A stretch of DNA of 64,000 nucleotides from Marinospirillum minutulum DSM 6287 (GCF_000422325.1 NZ_AULO01000010.1:248001-312000); one strand, 5' to 3'; numbered from the stretch's first letter, positions 8,688-21,357 are shown. Numbers and translations: made by a program. The notes: generated by a model not told the origin, from the sequence alone.

Positions 8688-10532
8688 CTATTCAACAGTA
8701 ACAGACTTAGCCAAGTTACGCGGCTGGTCTACGTCGGTGCCTTTAAGTACAGCTACATGATAAGAAAGCAACTGTAAGGGCAGGGTGTAAATAATAGGAG
8801 CCAATACATCATGTATAGCAGGAAGGTGGATAACCTTCATGCCTTCTTCTAGCTCTAAGAAACTATCTGGGTCGGCAAATACAAACAGTTCACCGCCCCG
8901 CGCTCGCACTTCTTGCAGGTTAGATTTTAGCTTTTCAACTAGGTCGTCTTTAGGTGCCACTGCAATGACTGGCATAGTGTCATCTACTAAAGCTAAAGGA
9001 CCATGCTTTAACTCACCGGCTGGGTAGGCCTCGGCATGAATGTAAGAAATCTCTTTTAGCTTTAATGCGCCTTCAAGCGCAATGGGGTAATGGCTACCAC
9101 GGCCTAGGAATAAGGCATGGTTTTTCTCGGCAAAATCTTGTGCCATCACTTCTATTTGCTTGTCTAGCTGTAAGCTTGCTTCTGCAATACGTGGCAAAGA
9201 ACGCAAGGCCTGAACCAACTCAGCTTCCACTGCATCTTTTGCTTGTGGATCGGGCAGGTGGGCACGGCGCAAAGACAAGGTTAACAACAGCAAGGCGGTT
9301 AGCTGAGTAGTGAAAGCTTTGGTTGAAGCCACGCCAATTTCTGGACCGGCTTGGGTCATAAGGCTTAGATCAGACTCGCGCACCAACGAAGAACCTGGCG
9401 CATTACAAATGGCCAGCGAGCCTAAATAGCCAGCGTTTTTAGCAAAGCGTAACGCTGCAAGGGTATCGGCGGTTTCGCCCGATTGGGAAATGGTTACAAA
9501 CAAGCAGTTTTCGGCAACCACCACATCGCGGTAACGGTATTCGCTAGCCACTTCCACTTGGCAGGGCAAACCAGCTAGGCGTTCTATCCAATAACGCGCC
9601 ACCATGCCAGCATGGTAACTTGTACCGCAGGCGATAATTTGCACCTGTTTAACCTTGGGCAATAATTCCATAGCCACTGCGCCCAAAGCCTGTGGCAAAA
9701 CTCGGCTGTCGGAGATACGGCCTTCTAGCGTGGCAGCAATAACGGCAGGCTGTTCATAAATTTCTTTCAGCATAAAGTGGCGGTATTCGCCTTTTTCTGC
9801 TGCTTGGTTGCCGTGTTCCCATTGCAGGATTGGGCGTTCAATTTTTTCGCCCTGCTGATTAATAATGCGCTGTTCGGTTAAAGTTAGGGTGGCAAGGTCG
9901 CCTTCTTCTAGGTAAATAAAGCGGTCGGTTACTTGCAACAAGGCTAGAGGATCTGAAGCACAGAAGGTTTCGCCTATGCCCACACCTATAACCAGCGGAC
10001 TGCCTTTTCGGGCGCAAACCAGTTCATTTGGGTGTTGTTGATGAATAACCGCCAAAGCATAAGCACCCTCTAGTTGAGCAATGGTTTGTCTAACGGCTTC
10101 GGTCAAGTCTTGGGTTTGCTGATAAATTTGGTGAACCAAGTGCGCCACCACTTCAGTGTCTGTTTCTGAAGTAAATTGATAACCTGCCGCTTGTAACTGC
10201 TTTCTTAAGGGTTCGTGGTTTTCAATAATGCCGTTATGTACTAAGGCCAACTCATCACTAGAAAGGTGGGGGTGAGCATTATTTTCACTTGGCTTGCCGT
10301 GGGTTGCCCAGCGGGTGTGTGCCACACCCAAATGACCTAAGAGGGGGTTAGCCAACAATTTGTTTTCAACTTCAATAACTTTGCCTTGGGCACGGCAACG
10401 CTGTAACTTTTTTTCCGTGTTAATGATTGCCAAACCAGCCGAATCATAGCCTCGGTACTCTAAACGCTTCAAACCTTCTAATAAAATGGCGCTGACATTA
10501 CGTTCAGCCACTGCACCAACAATACCGCACAT
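8688..10532 (-). CDS. glmS: Glutamine-fructose-6-phosphate aminotransferase
   Basis: GlmS makes glucosamine-6-phosphate from fructose-6-phosphate and glutamine, the entry to peptidoglycan and LPS amino sugars. The 614 residues contain the N-terminal amidotransferase domain with nucleophile Cys2 in MCGIVG, then two SIS domains ([20 protein letters not shown], and the C-terminal LAKSVTVE end). It starts 10 bases after glmU. No glmS ribozyme is expected in this lineage, and the 10-base gap could not hold one. Confidence 0.97.
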   Translation of the reverse strand: MCGIVGAVAERNVSAILLEGLKRLEYRGYDSAGLAIINTEKKLQRCRAQGKVIEVENKLLANPLLGHLGVAHTRWATHGKPSENNAHPHLSSDELALVHNGIIENHEPLRKQLQAAGYQFTSETDTEVVAHLVHQIYQQTQDLTEAVRQTIAQLEGAYALAVIHQQHPNELVCARKGSPLVIGVGIGETFCASDPLALLQVTDRFIYLEEGDLATLTLTEQRIINQQGEKIERPILQWEHGNQAAEKGEYRHFMLKEIYEQPAVIAATLEGRISDSRVLPQALGAVAMELLPKVKQVQIIACGTSYHAGMVARYWIERLAGLPCQVEVASEYRYRDVVVAENCLFVTISQSGETADTLAALRFAKNAGYLGSLAICNAPGSSLVRESDLSLMTQAGPEIGVASTKAFTTQLTALLLLTLSLRRAHLPDPQAKDAVEAELVQALRSLPRIAEASLQLDKQIEVMAQDFAEKNHALFLGRGSHYPIALEGALKLKEISYIHAEAYPAGELKHGPLALVDDTMPVIAVAPKDDLVEKLKSNLQEVRARGGELFVFADPDSFLELEEGMKVIHLPAIHDVLAPIIYTLPLQLLSYHVAVLKGTDVDQPRNLAKSVTVE

Positions 10533-10542
10533 AGTAGTTTTC

Positions 10543-11904
10543 CTATTTTTTAACCGGTTTAGGCCAGTTAGCTTTTTGTAATTGTTTGGCTCGGGTCACT
10601 GCAAGTGCATTATCATCAACTTTACGAGTAATGGTTGATCCTGCACCCACGGTGGCTCCTGCTCCTATTTCTACTGGTGCAACTAGGCTGCTATTAGAGC
10701 CAATAAAAGCACCAGCACCAATTTTAGTGAAGTGTTTATTCACACCATCATAGTTACAGGTAATTGTGCCAGCACCAATATTGGCATTAGCACCTACATC
10801 TGCATCACCTATATAACTTAGGTGGTTAATTTTAGCGCCCTGCCCCACCTGCGTTTTTTTGGTCTCAACAAAGTTACCAATTTTGGCACCTGTTTCTAGG
10901 TGGGTTCCAGGACGTAAACGAGCAAAAGGGCCAACTTGGTTGTCGCCATCCAGTGTTACATCTTCTAAATGACTAAAAGCCGCTAGCTTAACGCCTGGAC
11001 CTAAACGGGCATTTTTTAGAATACTATAAGGGCCAACCTCTACCCCTTCGGCTAGTTCAACTTGGCCTTCAAAAATACAGCCTACGTCTATAAAAACATC
11101 ACGGGCGGTACTTAGTTCACCGCGCACATCTAAACGGGCTGGGTCGGCTAGGCTGACTCCAGCGGTCATTAACTTATCGGCTTGCTCTAGTTGATAAACC
11201 CTTTCTAATTCTGCTAGCTGTAAGCGATTATTAACCCCTTCCACCTCAGCGGTAGAAGCTGGCTGTACGGTTTCTATTAGCGTGCCTTCTTGATAAGCCA
11301 TAGCAATAATGTCGGTTAAATAATATTCGCCCTGTGCATTATTGTTAGAAAGCTGGGGTAGCCAACGATTTAGTTGCTTGCTGGTAACCGCTAGAATGCC
11401 GGTATTTATTTCTTGCACGGCTAGCTGCTGCTCATTGGCATCTTTTTGTTCAACTATTGCCGCTACCTTTTGTTGTTCATCACGAATAATCCGACCATAG
11501 CCGCTGGGGTTATCTAACTTAACGGTTAGCAAACCTAGGCTAGTTGCTGTGGCATGAACTAAGAGTTTTTCTAGGGTAGCGGCTTTGATGAGTGGCACAT
11601 CACCATAAAGAATTAGCACTTGGCTGTTTTCACTTAGCTTAGGCAAGGCTTGAGTCACCGCATGACCAGTGCCTAGTTGTTCAAGTTGTTCTACAAAGGC
11701 CACATCATCTGCAGCTAAGGATGCACGTACTTTATCTGCACCATGACCTACCACTAGGTAAATACCACTAGCCTTTAAACTACGAACAGTGTCAACCACA
11801 TGGCCAACCATAGGCTTGCCAGCAATAGGGTGAAGCACTTTTGGTAGGGATGAGCGCATTCTTGTTCCCTGACCAGCAGCTAGAATCACAACTTCAAGCG
11901 TCAT
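10543..11904 (-). CDS. glmU: Bifunctional UDP-GlcNAc pyrophosphorylase / GlcN-1-P acetyltransferase
   Basis: GlmU acetylates glucosamine-1-phosphate and couples it to UTP, giving UDP-GlcNAc for cell wall and lipid A. The 453-residue protein has the N-terminal nucleotidyltransferase motif LAAGQGTRM with the [13 protein letters not shown] loop, and a C-terminal left-handed beta helix of hexapeptide repeats ending in the acetyltransferase domain (NCDYDG-type motif as TCNYDGVNK). It is directly upstream of glmS on the same strand, so two steps of one pathway are co-expressed. Confidence 0.97.
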   Translation of the reverse strand: MTLEVVILAAGQGTRMRSSLPKVLHPIAGKPMVGHVVDTVRSLKASGIYLVVGHGADKVRASLAADDVAFVEQLEQLGTGHAVTQALPKLSENSQVLILYGDVPLIKAATLEKLLVHATATSLGLLTVKLDNPSGYGRIIRDEQQKVAAIVEQKDANEQQLAVQEINTGILAVTSKQLNRWLPQLSNNNAQGEYYLTDIIAMAYQEGTLIETVQPASTAEVEGVNNRLQLAELERVYQLEQADKLMTAGVSLADPARLDVRGELSTARDVFIDVGCIFEGQVELAEGVEVGPYSILKNARLGPGVKLAAFSHLEDVTLDGDNQVGPFARLRPGTHLETGAKIGNFVETKKTQVGQGAKINHLSYIGDADVGANANIGAGTITCNYDGVNKHFTKIGAGAFIGSNSSLVAPVEIGAGATVGAGSTITRKVDDNALAVTRAKQLQKANWPKPVKK

Positions 11905-11929
11905 AACAACTCCACAAAAATGATTTTAA

Positions 11930-13273
11930 TTAAAAGGCTAAGACAGAGGTGGCAATAGCAAAGTAAATAAGTACGCCTATAATATCAGCAATCGAGGTTA
12001 CTAAGGGGCCGCTTGCAGTTGCTGGATCCCAGCCTACTTTAAGCAGTAAAAAAGGCAGGGTTAAACCAATTAAACTGCCGACCAGTACAATAAGCACCAT
12101 GCTGTAAGCGACTACTTGAGCTATTTCTATACCACCACGCCAAAAACCTATACCCACGATGGCAAGTGCCATGGTTAAACCTAAAAAGGAAGCGACAATT
12201 AACTCGCGTATTAATAACCTGCCCCAGTCTTTAATGCCTATATCACCTGTGGCTAGACCACGAATCATTAGGGTAGAGGCTTGTGATCCTGCATTGCCAC
12301 CACTAGCAACCAACAAGGGTAAAAAGAATACTAGCACCACATAGGCTTCTATCATTTCTTCATAAAAGGCTATGCCCGCGCCAGAAAGAATATTGGCAAA
12401 TACTAAAAGCACTAACCAGTTAACTCGGCGACTATAGAGGTTACGAATAGTGGCCTGCCCAAAACCTTCATCGGATGGGCCAATAGATGCACCCTTATGC
12501 ATATCTTCCGTAGCTTCTGCTTCTGCTACATCCATAGCATCATCGTAAGTCACTATGCCAACAAGGCACTGCTTATCATCAACTGCGGGTAAAGCTAATA
12601 AATCATAGCGGCTAATTAATCTTGCTGCTTCTTCTCTTGGTTCAGCAGCATTTATGCTAACCAGCTCTTTGGTCATTACCCTATCAACCTGAGCATCTGG
12701 TTTGGCTAGAATTAACTGCCTTAAAGATATTCCACCTACTAGCTGATGGTCTTCATTCAGTATAAATATTTGATAGATGGTTTCTGCATTAGGCGCAGTA
12801 TGACGTACAACTTCTAGGGCTTGAGCAACGTTAGTTCCTGCAACAACGGTGACATAATCACTCGACATAACTGAGCCAGTCGTGCCTTCTTCATAACTTG
12901 CTAAACGGCGTATATCTTCTCGCTCTTCTTTTGCTAAGTGCCTTAAGATACTTTGCCGTTTTATTTCAGATAAACCATTAAAAAAGTCAGCTCGTTCATC
13001 TGAGTTCATATGAACAAAAAGCTGGGACAAACCTTTTTCTGTCATTTCCTCAGCTAAACCACACTGACTGGCAACGTCTAGATAACCAAAAACATCTGCG
13101 CGTTCTTCTAAGCGTAGGTAGGTTAAAAGCTTTAGACCCAACTCAGGTGTTTGTCGACGAACAAATTCAGCTAAATCAGCTGGCTGAATATCTATGACCA
13201 GCTGCTCAAGTACCAGCGTGTCATCTTCTGCCATGGCTTTATGTAAACTAGCTACCTGCTCGTCACTTATCAT
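11930..13273 (-). CDS. mgtE: Magnesium transporter MgtE (copy 1)
   Basis: MgtE is a homodimeric, Mg-gated Mg2+ channel of the inner membrane. The 447 residues have the full layout: helical N domain (about 1-130), a CBS pair (about 133-255), a plug helix, and five membrane helices from about residue 280, with the pore signature GGNAGSQAST. It is last of mgtE-apbE-mgtE and 25 bases before glmU. It is clearly paralogous to the product at 14399-15760 but diverged, especially in the N domain. Confidence 0.95.
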   Translation of the reverse strand: MISDEQVASLHKAMAEDDTLVLEQLVIDIQPADLAEFVRRQTPELGLKLLTYLRLEERADVFGYLDVASQCGLAEEMTEKGLSQLFVHMNSDERADFFNGLSEIKRQSILRHLAKEEREDIRRLASYEEGTTGSVMSSDYVTVVAGTNVAQALEVVRHTAPNAETIYQIFILNEDHQLVGGISLRQLILAKPDAQVDRVMTKELVSINAAEPREEAARLISRYDLLALPAVDDKQCLVGIVTYDDAMDVAEAEATEDMHKGASIGPSDEGFGQATIRNLYSRRVNWLVLLVFANILSGAGIAFYEEMIEAYVVLVFFLPLLVASGGNAGSQASTLMIRGLATGDIGIKDWGRLLIRELIVASFLGLTMALAIVGIGFWRGGIEIAQVVAYSMVLIVLVGSLIGLTLPFLLLKVGWDPATASGPLVTSIADIIGVLIYFAIATSVLAF

Positions 13274-13300
13274 GTTTTTTTCCTAAACAACAAAACCAGC

Positions 13301-14356
13301 TTAACGGAGAATTTTTTTGGTTAATTCTTCACCCAAGGTTTGCGCTAAACTATTAGATACTTGAGTTTGCCAAGTATCCTTATTTTTACTTATTAACAGC
13401 ACCTTAATATTTTCACGGTTTGCTAAATTCAAACTGGCTTCAGTTCCCAACACCATAAAAGCGGTAGCCCAAGCATCTGCAACGGCATTACTAGGATGGA
13501 TAACAGTAACTGAGGCTAAATTATGTGCAATTGGCCAACCTGTTTTAGGGTTAATGGTGTGCGACATACGCTGACCATCTAGTTCATAAAAATTACGGTA
13601 ATCACCTGAAGTGGCAACTGATTCGTTGGTTACTTGTAAAATATGGTGGGCAGTTTGTTGGCTTCCATCGGGTACTTCTATACCGACTCGCCAAGGCTGT
13701 TGTTCAGCTCTGTAACCAGCAACTATTATTTCGCCACCTACATTGACTAGAAAGTTACTAACACCCTGTTCACCTAACCACTGGGCAACTTTATCGACCG
13801 CATAGCCCTTAGCTACACCTGATAAGTCAACAAAACTATTGGTAAGGCGTCGGGCAGCCTGTTGCTCGGCATCTAGCTCTAGGTATTTGTAACCTGTTTC
13901 AGCTAAGCGTTCTTCAAGTAAATTGCTGCTAGGAATAGCCTCGGGTCTGGCTTCTGGCCCAAAGCTCCATAGATTAACTAAACCACCAAGCGTTACATCA
14001 AAAGCACCTTGGCTAGCCTGAGCAACTGATTGGCTGATACTAAACACTTCAAAAAGGGGGGCAGAAATTTCAACCCACTCATTCAGTGGTGCTTGATTAA
14101 ACCGATTTAGCTCTGATTCTGGTTTATAGGTAGACATAGCAAGATCCACCTTATCTAGCTCGCCTTGGATACCTTCTTGTAATACTTTAATCTGCTCTGG
14201 CGTCCATTCATCTGGCAGGGTTGCTAGCCAAAAGCTTCCAAAAATTTGCCCTTGTAGGCGTACTGGTTGCTTTGTTGTCTCTTCTGTACAGGCCGCTAAG
14301 CTGAATAAAAGTACTAGGAGGCTTAGCTTTAAACATAGGTTGAGTTTTCTAAACAT
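13301..14356 (-). CDS. apbE: FAD:protein FMN transferase, lipoprotein (ApbE)
   Basis: ApbE attaches FMN to a threonine of periplasm-facing flavoproteins such as RnfG, RnfD or NqrC, using Mg2+. The 351-residue precursor has a lipoprotein signal peptide with lipobox LAAC (Cys23), then DVTLGGLVNLWSFG, the DLSGVAKGYAVD motif, NVGGEIIVAG, and SHTINPKTGWP. It is placed between two mgtE genes with gaps of 27 and 42 bases. No Rnf or Nqr genes, its usual clients, are in the window. Confidence 0.95.
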   Translation of the reverse strand: MFRKLNLCLKLSLLVLLFSLAACTEETTKQPVRLQGQIFGSFWLATLPDEWTPEQIKVLQEGIQGELDKVDLAMSTYKPESELNRFNQAPLNEWVEISAPLFEVFSISQSVAQASQGAFDVTLGGLVNLWSFGPEARPEAIPSSNLLEERLAETGYKYLELDAEQQAARRLTNSFVDLSGVAKGYAVDKVAQWLGEQGVSNFLVNVGGEIIVAGYRAEQQPWRVGIEVPDGSQQTAHHILQVTNESVATSGDYRNFYELDGQRMSHTINPKTGWPIAHNLASVTVIHPSNAVADAWATAFMVLGTEASLNLANRENIKVLLISKNKDTWQTQVSNSLAQTLGEELTKKILR

Positions 14357-14398
14357 GTATTTTCTCTTTTACTGTAACAACAAATAGTTAGCACAAAA

Positions 14399-15760
14399 TT
14401 AATGCAAACCTAGCAACCAGGTAGCTAAAGCAAAATAAGTAACTACGCCTCCTGCGTCTGCTAGGGTAGTAACCAGCGGAGTAGAAGCTGTTGCGGGGTC
14501 CCATTTTAAACGATGAAGCAAGAAAGGTAGGCTCATACCTAATAAACTTCCGAACAACACTATAACAACCATGCTTAAACCAACAACTAGAGCTATATCT
14601 GTACCACCACGAAACATTCCTATAGGCGACACAGCAATTGCCATGGTTAAGCCTAGGGCACCAGCAACTAAAAGTTCTCGACCTAGAAGTCTTGTCCAGT
14701 CACCTAAACCCACATCACCTACCGCTAAACCACGCACCATTAGTGTAGAAGCTTGCGCTCCTGCATTACCACCACTCCCAATAAGCAAGGGTAAGAAGAA
14801 CACCAAGGCAACCTTAGCTGAGATGGTGTCTTCAAAAAAAGTAATGCCTACACCAGAAACCAAGTTGGCAAAAATAAGTAAAATTAACCACATCACACGG
14901 CTGCGGTAGAGGTTAACTAGACTGGTACGTAATAAACCTTCTTCTAAAGGCGCAACACTAGCACTTAAGTGAATATCTTCTGTGTCTTCTTCTTCCACAA
15001 CATCCATTGCATCATCATAAGTAATGATGCCAAGCAAGCGCTGACTTTCATCGACGACAGGCAGGGCTAATAAGTCATAGCGGCTTACCAGTCTAGCGGC
15101 TTCCTGTTGATGCTGGTCTGGCAAAATAGTGACCAGTTCTTCTGTCATTAGTTTGTCTAAACTAGCTTTAGGTGGTGCAAGAATTAACTCACGCAAAGAA
15201 ACCACACCAACAAGCCTGTGGCGTGGGTCAACAATATAGGTATGGTAAATGGTTTCTGAGCCTGCAGCTGTCCGTCGCAAAATTTCTAACGCTCTCTGAA
15301 CAGTAATACCCGTCGGTAATAGCGATATTTCAGAGGTCATTAAAGCACCCGCAGTACCAACAGGGTAACGGGAAAGGTGCTCTAGAGTGGCACGATTACG
15401 GGCTGGAAGGTCTCTTAGTAAATCAGCTTGCTGGTCTGGAGTAAGAAGATTAAATAAATCAGCGGCACTATCTGAGGGGAGTTCTTCTAATAACTCCATT
15501 AAAGAATCTAAACTAAAAACAGCAGCAACTTCTTCTTGTATACCCTCGGGTAGGTAATCAAAAATTTCGGTGCGGCGTACTAGGGGTAACAAGTCTAAAC
15601 AGGCAGCAATTTCTTCTGCTGTTAATAAAGCAGTTAATTGATCAGCAACATCGACAGGCTGTAGATTAGCTTGTGCAAACCGCCAACTTACATCACTTGG
15701 CAGAGGTAATTCACTGGCAAGGTTAAGCTCTAGCGGTTTAGTTTCATTGGGTTCGGTCAT
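14399..15760 (-). CDS. mgtE: Magnesium transporter MgtE (copy 2)
   Basis: A second complete MgtE of 453 residues: N domain with the repeated pattern of acidic helices, a CBS pair (TSEISLLPTG to DDAMDVVEEEDTED), and a five-helix pore with GGNAGAQAST. It starts 115 bases downstream of the atpC stop, behind the putative atp terminator, and heads the mgtE-apbE-mgtE run. The space upstream is too short and too occupied by that hairpin for a Mg-sensing leader such as the M-box. Two MgtE copies may differ in Mg2+ set point; that is inference. Confidence 0.95.
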   Translation of the reverse strand: MTEPNETKPLELNLASELPLPSDVSWRFAQANLQPVDVADQLTALLTAEEIAACLDLLPLVRRTEIFDYLPEGIQEEVAAVFSLDSLMELLEELPSDSAADLFNLLTPDQQADLLRDLPARNRATLEHLSRYPVGTAGALMTSEISLLPTGITVQRALEILRRTAAGSETIYHTYIVDPRHRLVGVVSLRELILAPPKASLDKLMTEELVTILPDQHQQEAARLVSRYDLLALPVVDESQRLLGIITYDDAMDVVEEEDTEDIHLSASVAPLEEGLLRTSLVNLYRSRVMWLILLIFANLVSGVGITFFEDTISAKVALVFFLPLLIGSGGNAGAQASTLMVRGLAVGDVGLGDWTRLLGRELLVAGALGLTMAIAVSPIGMFRGGTDIALVVGLSMVVIVLFGSLLGMSLPFLLHRLKWDPATASTPLVTTLADAGGVVTYFALATWLLGLH

Positions 15761-15800
15761 CAGCTGCCTTCTCCTGCTTTAAATAGTTAACAGTCAAAAG

Positions 15801-15830
15801 CAGAAAAGGCGACCAAAGCCGCCTTTTCTG
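15801..15830 (-). terminator. Putative terminator of the atp operon
   Basis: An 11-bp perfect stem (CAGAAAAGGCG at 15801-15811 with CGCCTTTTCTG at 15820-15830) with an 8-base loop lies between atpC and mgtE. On minus it is followed by CTTTTG, a weak U tract, so termination may be partial. A second short hairpin (GTGCAGT/ACTGCAC, 15834-15849) sits just before it on the transcript. Confidence 0.6.
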
Positions 15831-15875
15831 ACTGTGCAGTAAACTGCACCTAACGCTAATAATAAGTAGAGTTAC

Positions 15876-16280
15876 TTACTTATTACGTATACCTTTCAGT
15901 AGCTGAATAGTGCGGAGCTGAGCAGCAGCCTGCTCATAACTCAATTCAACACTTTCATTGTCAACAGCGCGTCTAGCAGCTTCTAAGGCTTCTTTAGCAG
16001 CAGCTTCATCTAGGTTTACAGCACGTTCAGCAGAATCTGCCAAAACAGTAACTGTTGAAGACTGTACTTCTAAAAAACCACTAGAAACATAAATTAGCTC
16101 TTCAGCACCGCCCTGTTTGGTTAGCTTAATGGTTCCTGGTTTTAGCTCAGATAATAGTGGAGCGTGGCCAGGCAAAATGCCCAGCTCACCCATTACACCT
16201 GAGGCCACAAGAAACTCAATTCGGCCATCAAACAGTTTTTTTTCAGCACTGACAACATTGCAATGCATTGTCATCGCCAT
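15876..16280 (-). CDS. atpC: F1Fo ATP synthase epsilon subunit
   Basis: Epsilon is part of the F1 central stalk and an intrinsic inhibitor of ATP hydrolysis. The 134-residue protein has the N-terminal beta-sandwich (MHCNVVSAEKKLFDG, GELGILPGHAPLLSELKPG) and a C-terminal helical hairpin from about residue 90. Length is slightly under the E. coli form. An AGGGGG ribosome site precedes the ATG. It is the last gene of atpIBEFHAGDC. Confidence 0.97.
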   Translation of the reverse strand: MAMTMHCNVVSAEKKLFDGRIEFLVASGVMGELGILPGHAPLLSELKPGTIKLTKQGGAEELIYVSSGFLEVQSSTVTVLADSAERAVNLDEAAAKEALEAARRAVDNESVELSYEQAAAQLRTIQLLKGIRNK

Positions 16281-16310
16281 GGGTATCCCCCTTGGGTTAT
16301 CCCGTCAAAC

Positions 16311-17723
<1,413 letters not shown>

Positions 17724-17762
17724 CTACCCTTTTAACTTCTATTGAAAAAATAGAAGCACTCA

Positions 17763-18635
17763 TCAGATCGCTGCAGCTCCGCCAACAATTTCGGCGATTT
17801 CTTGTGTGATTGCTGCCTGACGCGCTTTGTTGTAAATAAGCTGTAACTCATCAATAAAGTCACCCGCATTATCTGTTGCACTTTTCATTGCAACCATACG
17901 CGCAGACTGCTCACAAGCAATGTTTTCGACTACAGCTTGGTAAACCTGAGATTCTATGTACCTGACCAACAAAGTATCCAAAAGGATTCTTGGGTCTGGC
18001 TCATAAAGGTAATCCCAACCGGCTACCTTACTCTTGTCACTTTCCTGTTCTGCTTCAGCTTCCAGGGGTAACAGCTGCCGGACCAATGGCTTTTGAGACA
18101 TGGTATTAATAAATTCATTATAAACCACGTAAAGCCTATCAATTCTGCCTTCTTCATAGGCATCCAGCATGACTTTAACACTACCCACTAGCTCACTAGC
18201 ACTAGGAGTGTCACCCAGCCCGCTCTTGGCAGCCACCAGACTTCCACCATAACGGCGGAAGAAACTGCCAGCCTTACTGCCGATAGCACAAATATCTACT
18301 TCTGCGCCCTTGTCTTTCCATTCAACAATTTCTTTAACAGCTGCTTTGAACAAGTTAATGTTCAAACCACCACAAAGACCACGATCGGATGAAATAACAA
18401 TAAAACCTACCCTTTTTACGTCACGTTCTTGCATATATACATGACGGTACTCAGGTGTAGCATCAGCAAGATGACTGACCACGTTTCTGATCTGCGTGGC
18501 ATAAGGGTGGCTGGCTGCCATGCGATCCTGAGCTTTACGCATCTTCGACGCAGCTACCATTTGCATAGCGCTGGTGATTTTCTGCGTATTCTTTATGCTC
18601 CCTATTTGGGAGCGGATCTCTTTACCGACTGCCAT
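17763..18635 (-). CDS. atpG: F1Fo ATP synthase gamma subunit
   Basis: Gamma is the rotor shaft inside the alpha3beta3 ring. The 290-residue protein begins [21 protein letters not shown], the conserved N-terminal helix, and ends with the C-terminal helix [13 protein letters not shown] followed by [21 protein letters not shown]. The gap of 72 bases to atpD is normal for the operon. Confidence 0.98.
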   Translation of the reverse strand: MAVGKEIRSQIGSIKNTQKITSAMQMVAASKMRKAQDRMAASHPYATQIRNVVSHLADATPEYRHVYMQERDVKRVGFIVISSDRGLCGGLNINLFKAAVKEIVEWKDKGAEVDICAIGSKAGSFFRRYGGSLVAAKSGLGDTPSASELVGSVKVMLDAYEEGRIDRLYVVYNEFINTMSQKPLVRQLLPLEAEAEQESDKSKVAGWDYLYEPDPRILLDTLLVRYIESQVYQAVVENIACEQSARMVAMKSATDNAGDFIDELQLIYNKARQAAITQEIAEIVGGAAAI

Positions 18636-18702
18636 ACGCTTTCGCCTTCTTAGCCAACAAGTGCTTGAGTTGGTTGAATAAAATCAGCCAACTCTAAGCA
18701 AC

Positions 18703-20247
18703 TTACCAGGACTGGGTTGCCTTAAACTGCTCTACAGCAGATTTGAGGGCCGCTTCAATATCTTTAGAGTAATCGCCGCTTTCGTTGATCTGATCGATCA
18801 AGTCTGCATGCTCGCTTGCCATATAGGCATGTAAAGCTTTTTCGAAAGGCAGTACTTTACGAACTTCAACGTCATCTAAGAAATTGTTTTCTGCAGCAAA
18901 TAGGGAAATACCCATTTGTGCAATAGTCATCGGGCTGTACTGATCTTGTTTCATCAGTTCAGTAACACGCTGACCATGTTCTAGCTGCTTACGTGTCGCT
19001 TCATCTAAATCAGAAGCAAACTGAGAGAAAGCTTCTAGCTCACGGAATTGAGCTAAAGCTAGACTAATACCACCGCCCAGTTTCTTAATGATTTTAGTTT
19101 GCGCTGCACCACCAACACGAGAAACCGATACACCGGCGTTCATCGCAGGACGAATACCTGAGTTAAACAGGTTAGTCTCTACGAAAATCTGACCATCGGT
19201 AATGGAGATTACGTTAGTTGGTACGAAAGCAGATACGTCACCACCTTGGGTTTCGATAATAGGTAGAGCAGTTAAAGAACCTGTCTGACCTTTAACGGCA
19301 CCTTTAGTGAACTGTTCTACATACTCTTCACTAACACGTGAAGCACGCTCTAGTAAGCGAGAGTGTAAGTAGAAAACGTCACCAGGGTAGGCTTCTCGGC
19401 CAGGTGGGCGCTTAAGCAAGAGTGAAATTTGACGATAAGCCCAAGCTTGCTTGGTTAAATCATCATAAACGATTAGGGCATCTTGACCGCGATCGCGGAA
19501 ATACTCACCCATGGTGCAACCTGAGTAGGGCGCAATAAATTGTAGTGCAGCTGCTTCAGAGGCAGAGGCAACAACAATAATTGTGTGTGCTAAAGCACCG
19601 TGCTCTTCAAGTTTGCGTACTACGTTAGCAATGGTTGATTGCTTCTGACCAACAGCTACGTAAACACACTTAACACCGGTATTTTTTTGGTTGATGATGG
19701 CATCAACTGCAATGGCTGTTTTACCGATTTGACGGTCACCGATAATCAGCTCACGCTGACCACGACCCACAGGAACCATGGCATCTATAGCCTTGTAACC
19801 TGTTTGTAGAGGCTCATCTACACTTTTACGCCAAATAACACCCGGTGCTACTTTTTCAACTGCGTCTGTTTCTTTTGCTTCGATGGGGCCTTTACCATCG
19901 ATAGGATTACCTAGTGCATCGACTACACGACCTAGGAGTTCATCACCCACAGGTACTTCTAGAATACGGCCAGTACAACGAGCGGTTTGACCTTCAGCTA
20001 AGCCAAGGTAATCGCCCAGTACTACCACACCTACGGAGTCGCGCTCCAAGTTCAGGGCCATACCAAAGGCGCCCTGTTCAAATTCAATCATCTCGCCATA
20101 CATAACATCGCCAAGACCGTGAATTTTCACGATACCATCAGCAACGCTTACTATGGTGCCCTCGTTTTGGGCGTTCGAAGTGACATCCAAGTTACCGATG
20201 CGCTTCTTGATAATGTCACTGATCTCGGATGGATTCAGTTGCTGCAT
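18703..20247 (-). CDS. atpA: F1Fo ATP synthase alpha subunit
   Basis: Alpha holds the regulatory, non-catalytic nucleotide sites of F1 and binds the delta subunit. At 514 residues it has normal length, with P-loop GDRQIGKT near 169-176 and the alpha/beta signature [14 protein letters not shown]. It starts 16 bases after atpH. Sequence is highly conserved throughout and no key residue appears to be missing. Confidence 0.98.
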   Translation of the reverse strand: MQQLNPSEISDIIKKRIGNLDVTSNAQNEGTIVSVADGIVKIHGLGDVMYGEMIEFEQGAFGMALNLERDSVGVVVLGDYLGLAEGQTARCTGRILEVPVGDELLGRVVDALGNPIDGKGPIEAKETDAVEKVAPGVIWRKSVDEPLQTGYKAIDAMVPVGRGQRELIIGDRQIGKTAIAVDAIINQKNTGVKCVYVAVGQKQSTIANVVRKLEEHGALAHTIIVVASASEAAALQFIAPYSGCTMGEYFRDRGQDALIVYDDLTKQAWAYRQISLLLKRPPGREAYPGDVFYLHSRLLERASRVSEEYVEQFTKGAVKGQTGSLTALPIIETQGGDVSAFVPTNVISITDGQIFVETNLFNSGIRPAMNAGVSVSRVGGAAQTKIIKKLGGGISLALAQFRELEAFSQFASDLDEATRKQLEHGQRVTELMKQDQYSPMTIAQMGISLFAAENNFLDDVEVRKVLPFEKALHAYMASEHADLIDQINESGDYSKDIEAALKSAVEQFKATQSW

Positions 20248-20263
20248 GCCTTGTCCCTCAAAA

Positions 20264-20800
20264 TCAGGATTTCAATGACTCGGCCAGTTTCGCGATTTTT
20301 CCGCGAATCGAGCCATCTATCACCAGGTCACCGGTGCGAATAACTACACCGCCAATGAGTCGCTTGTCTATTTCTACCTTGAGTGTTACCTCACGGTTTA
20401 AACGCTTGCGTAATGCATCTACTAGCAGTTGCTGCTGCTCACTTTCTATTTCAAAAGCAGAAGTGACTAATGCTTCAACAGACTTTTCCTGCTCGGCCTT
20501 AAAGGCCTCATACATTCCAGCAATGACTGGAATTAATGGTAAACGGCTTTTTTCACTTAACAGCTTGATAAAGTTACGACTCTGATCATCGATTTTTGCT
20601 TGGCAAATTTCGAGCAGGAGTTCTGCTTTTGCATCACTGTTTAGCGAGGGATTGAGTAAAAATTGTGCTACTTCTTTATTTGTAGCAGCTTCAGCAACTA
20701 GTCCTAACATAGCGGACCATTCACTTAGCTTGCCTTCACTCAACGCATACTCAAAAGCGGCCTTCGCATAGGGCCTAGCGAGCGTGTTGTAATCTGCCAT
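20264..20800 (-). CDS. atpH: F1Fo ATP synthase delta subunit
   Basis: Delta links F1 alpha to the b-subunit stator stalk. The 178-residue protein has the helical N domain ([17 protein letters not shown]) and the C-terminal signature [18 protein letters not shown]. The ATG at 20798-20800 is chosen because GAGG lies just before it; an in-frame GTG two codons upstream would overlap that site. It starts 11 bases after atpF. Confidence 0.96.
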   Translation of the reverse strand: MADYNTLARPYAKAAFEYALSEGKLSEWSAMLGLVAEAATNKEVAQFLLNPSLNSDAKAELLLEICQAKIDDQSRNFIKLLSEKSRLPLIPVIAGMYEAFKAEQEKSVEALVTSAFEIESEQQQLLVDALRKRLNREVTLKVEIDKRLIGGVVIRTGDLVIDGSIRGKIAKLAESLKS

Positions 20801-20811
20801 AGACACCTCGC

Positions 20812-21282
20812 TTAGAGCTGTTCGGCAAGTTTGCCGATCAACTTGCTGTGTGCTTTTGCATCAACCGAGCTTTCTAGGATTTGCTCTGTGCCTTGAATAA
20901 TTAAATCAGACATTTGAGCGCGTAAATCATCCTTAGCACGGTTAATTTCTTGACTAATTTCAGCTTTAGCAGCTTCTACTAGTCTTACACCTTCAGCACG
21001 AGCCTGTTCTTTGGCTTCTTCGATCAACAGACTGGCACGCTTATTAGTCTGTTCCAGAATTTGGGCAGACTGTTCTTTCGCTTCACGCAAAAGTTGAGTC
21101 GCCTTTTCTTGTGCTAGCTCTAAATCACGCTGTGCACGACTTGCTGAATCTAAGCCTTCAGCAATCTTTTTCTGGCGTTCGCGCATGGCAGTTGTAATAA
21201 ACGGCCATATATACTTCATGCAAAACCAGACAAAGAGCGCGAAGGAAATAGATTGACCCAAAAGAGTCATATTCATATTCAT
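20812..21282 (-). CDS. atpF: F1Fo ATP synthase b subunit
   Basis: Subunit b forms the peripheral stator as a dimer. The 156-residue protein has one N-terminal membrane helix (about 4-26, with FCMKYIWPF) and a long, charged, heptad-rich helix, the usual b layout and length. Three ATG codons (1, 3 and 5) compete for the start; the first is used, with AAGG about 9 bases upstream. Confidence 0.97.
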   Translation of the reverse strand: MNMNMTLLGQSISFALFVWFCMKYIWPFITTAMRERQKKIAEGLDSASRAQRDLELAQEKATQLLREAKEQSAQILEQTNKRASLLIEEAKEQARAEGVRLVEAAKAEISQEINRAKDDLRAQMSDLIIQGTEQILESSVDAKAHSKLIGKLAEQL

Positions 21283-21319
21283 TGCGATACACCTTTTGTC
21301 ATTATTTAAGGTTTCGAAA

Positions 21320-21357
21320 AGTGATATAGGGTGTTAGCAGACTAACGCCCTAGCACT
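21320..21357 (-). other. Stem-loop between atpE and atpF
   Basis: AGGGTGTTAG (21328-21337) pairs with CTAACGCCCT (21342-21351) with a single non-Watson-Crick position, and the outer AGTG/CACT (21320-21323, 21354-21357) extends it. It lies in the 80-base gap after the c-subunit gene. Likely an intercistronic mRNA element; it has no U tract and is not a terminator. Confidence 0.5.

Noticed and set aside
15834-15849. Hairpin GTGCAGT/ACTGCAC after atpC
   Set aside because: Two-base loop in this register and no U tract; not a terminator by itself.
15761-15875. Possible Mg2+-sensing leader before mgtE
   Set aside because: Only 115 bases, mostly occupied by the two hairpins after atpC; no M-box-like multi-helix structure is visible.
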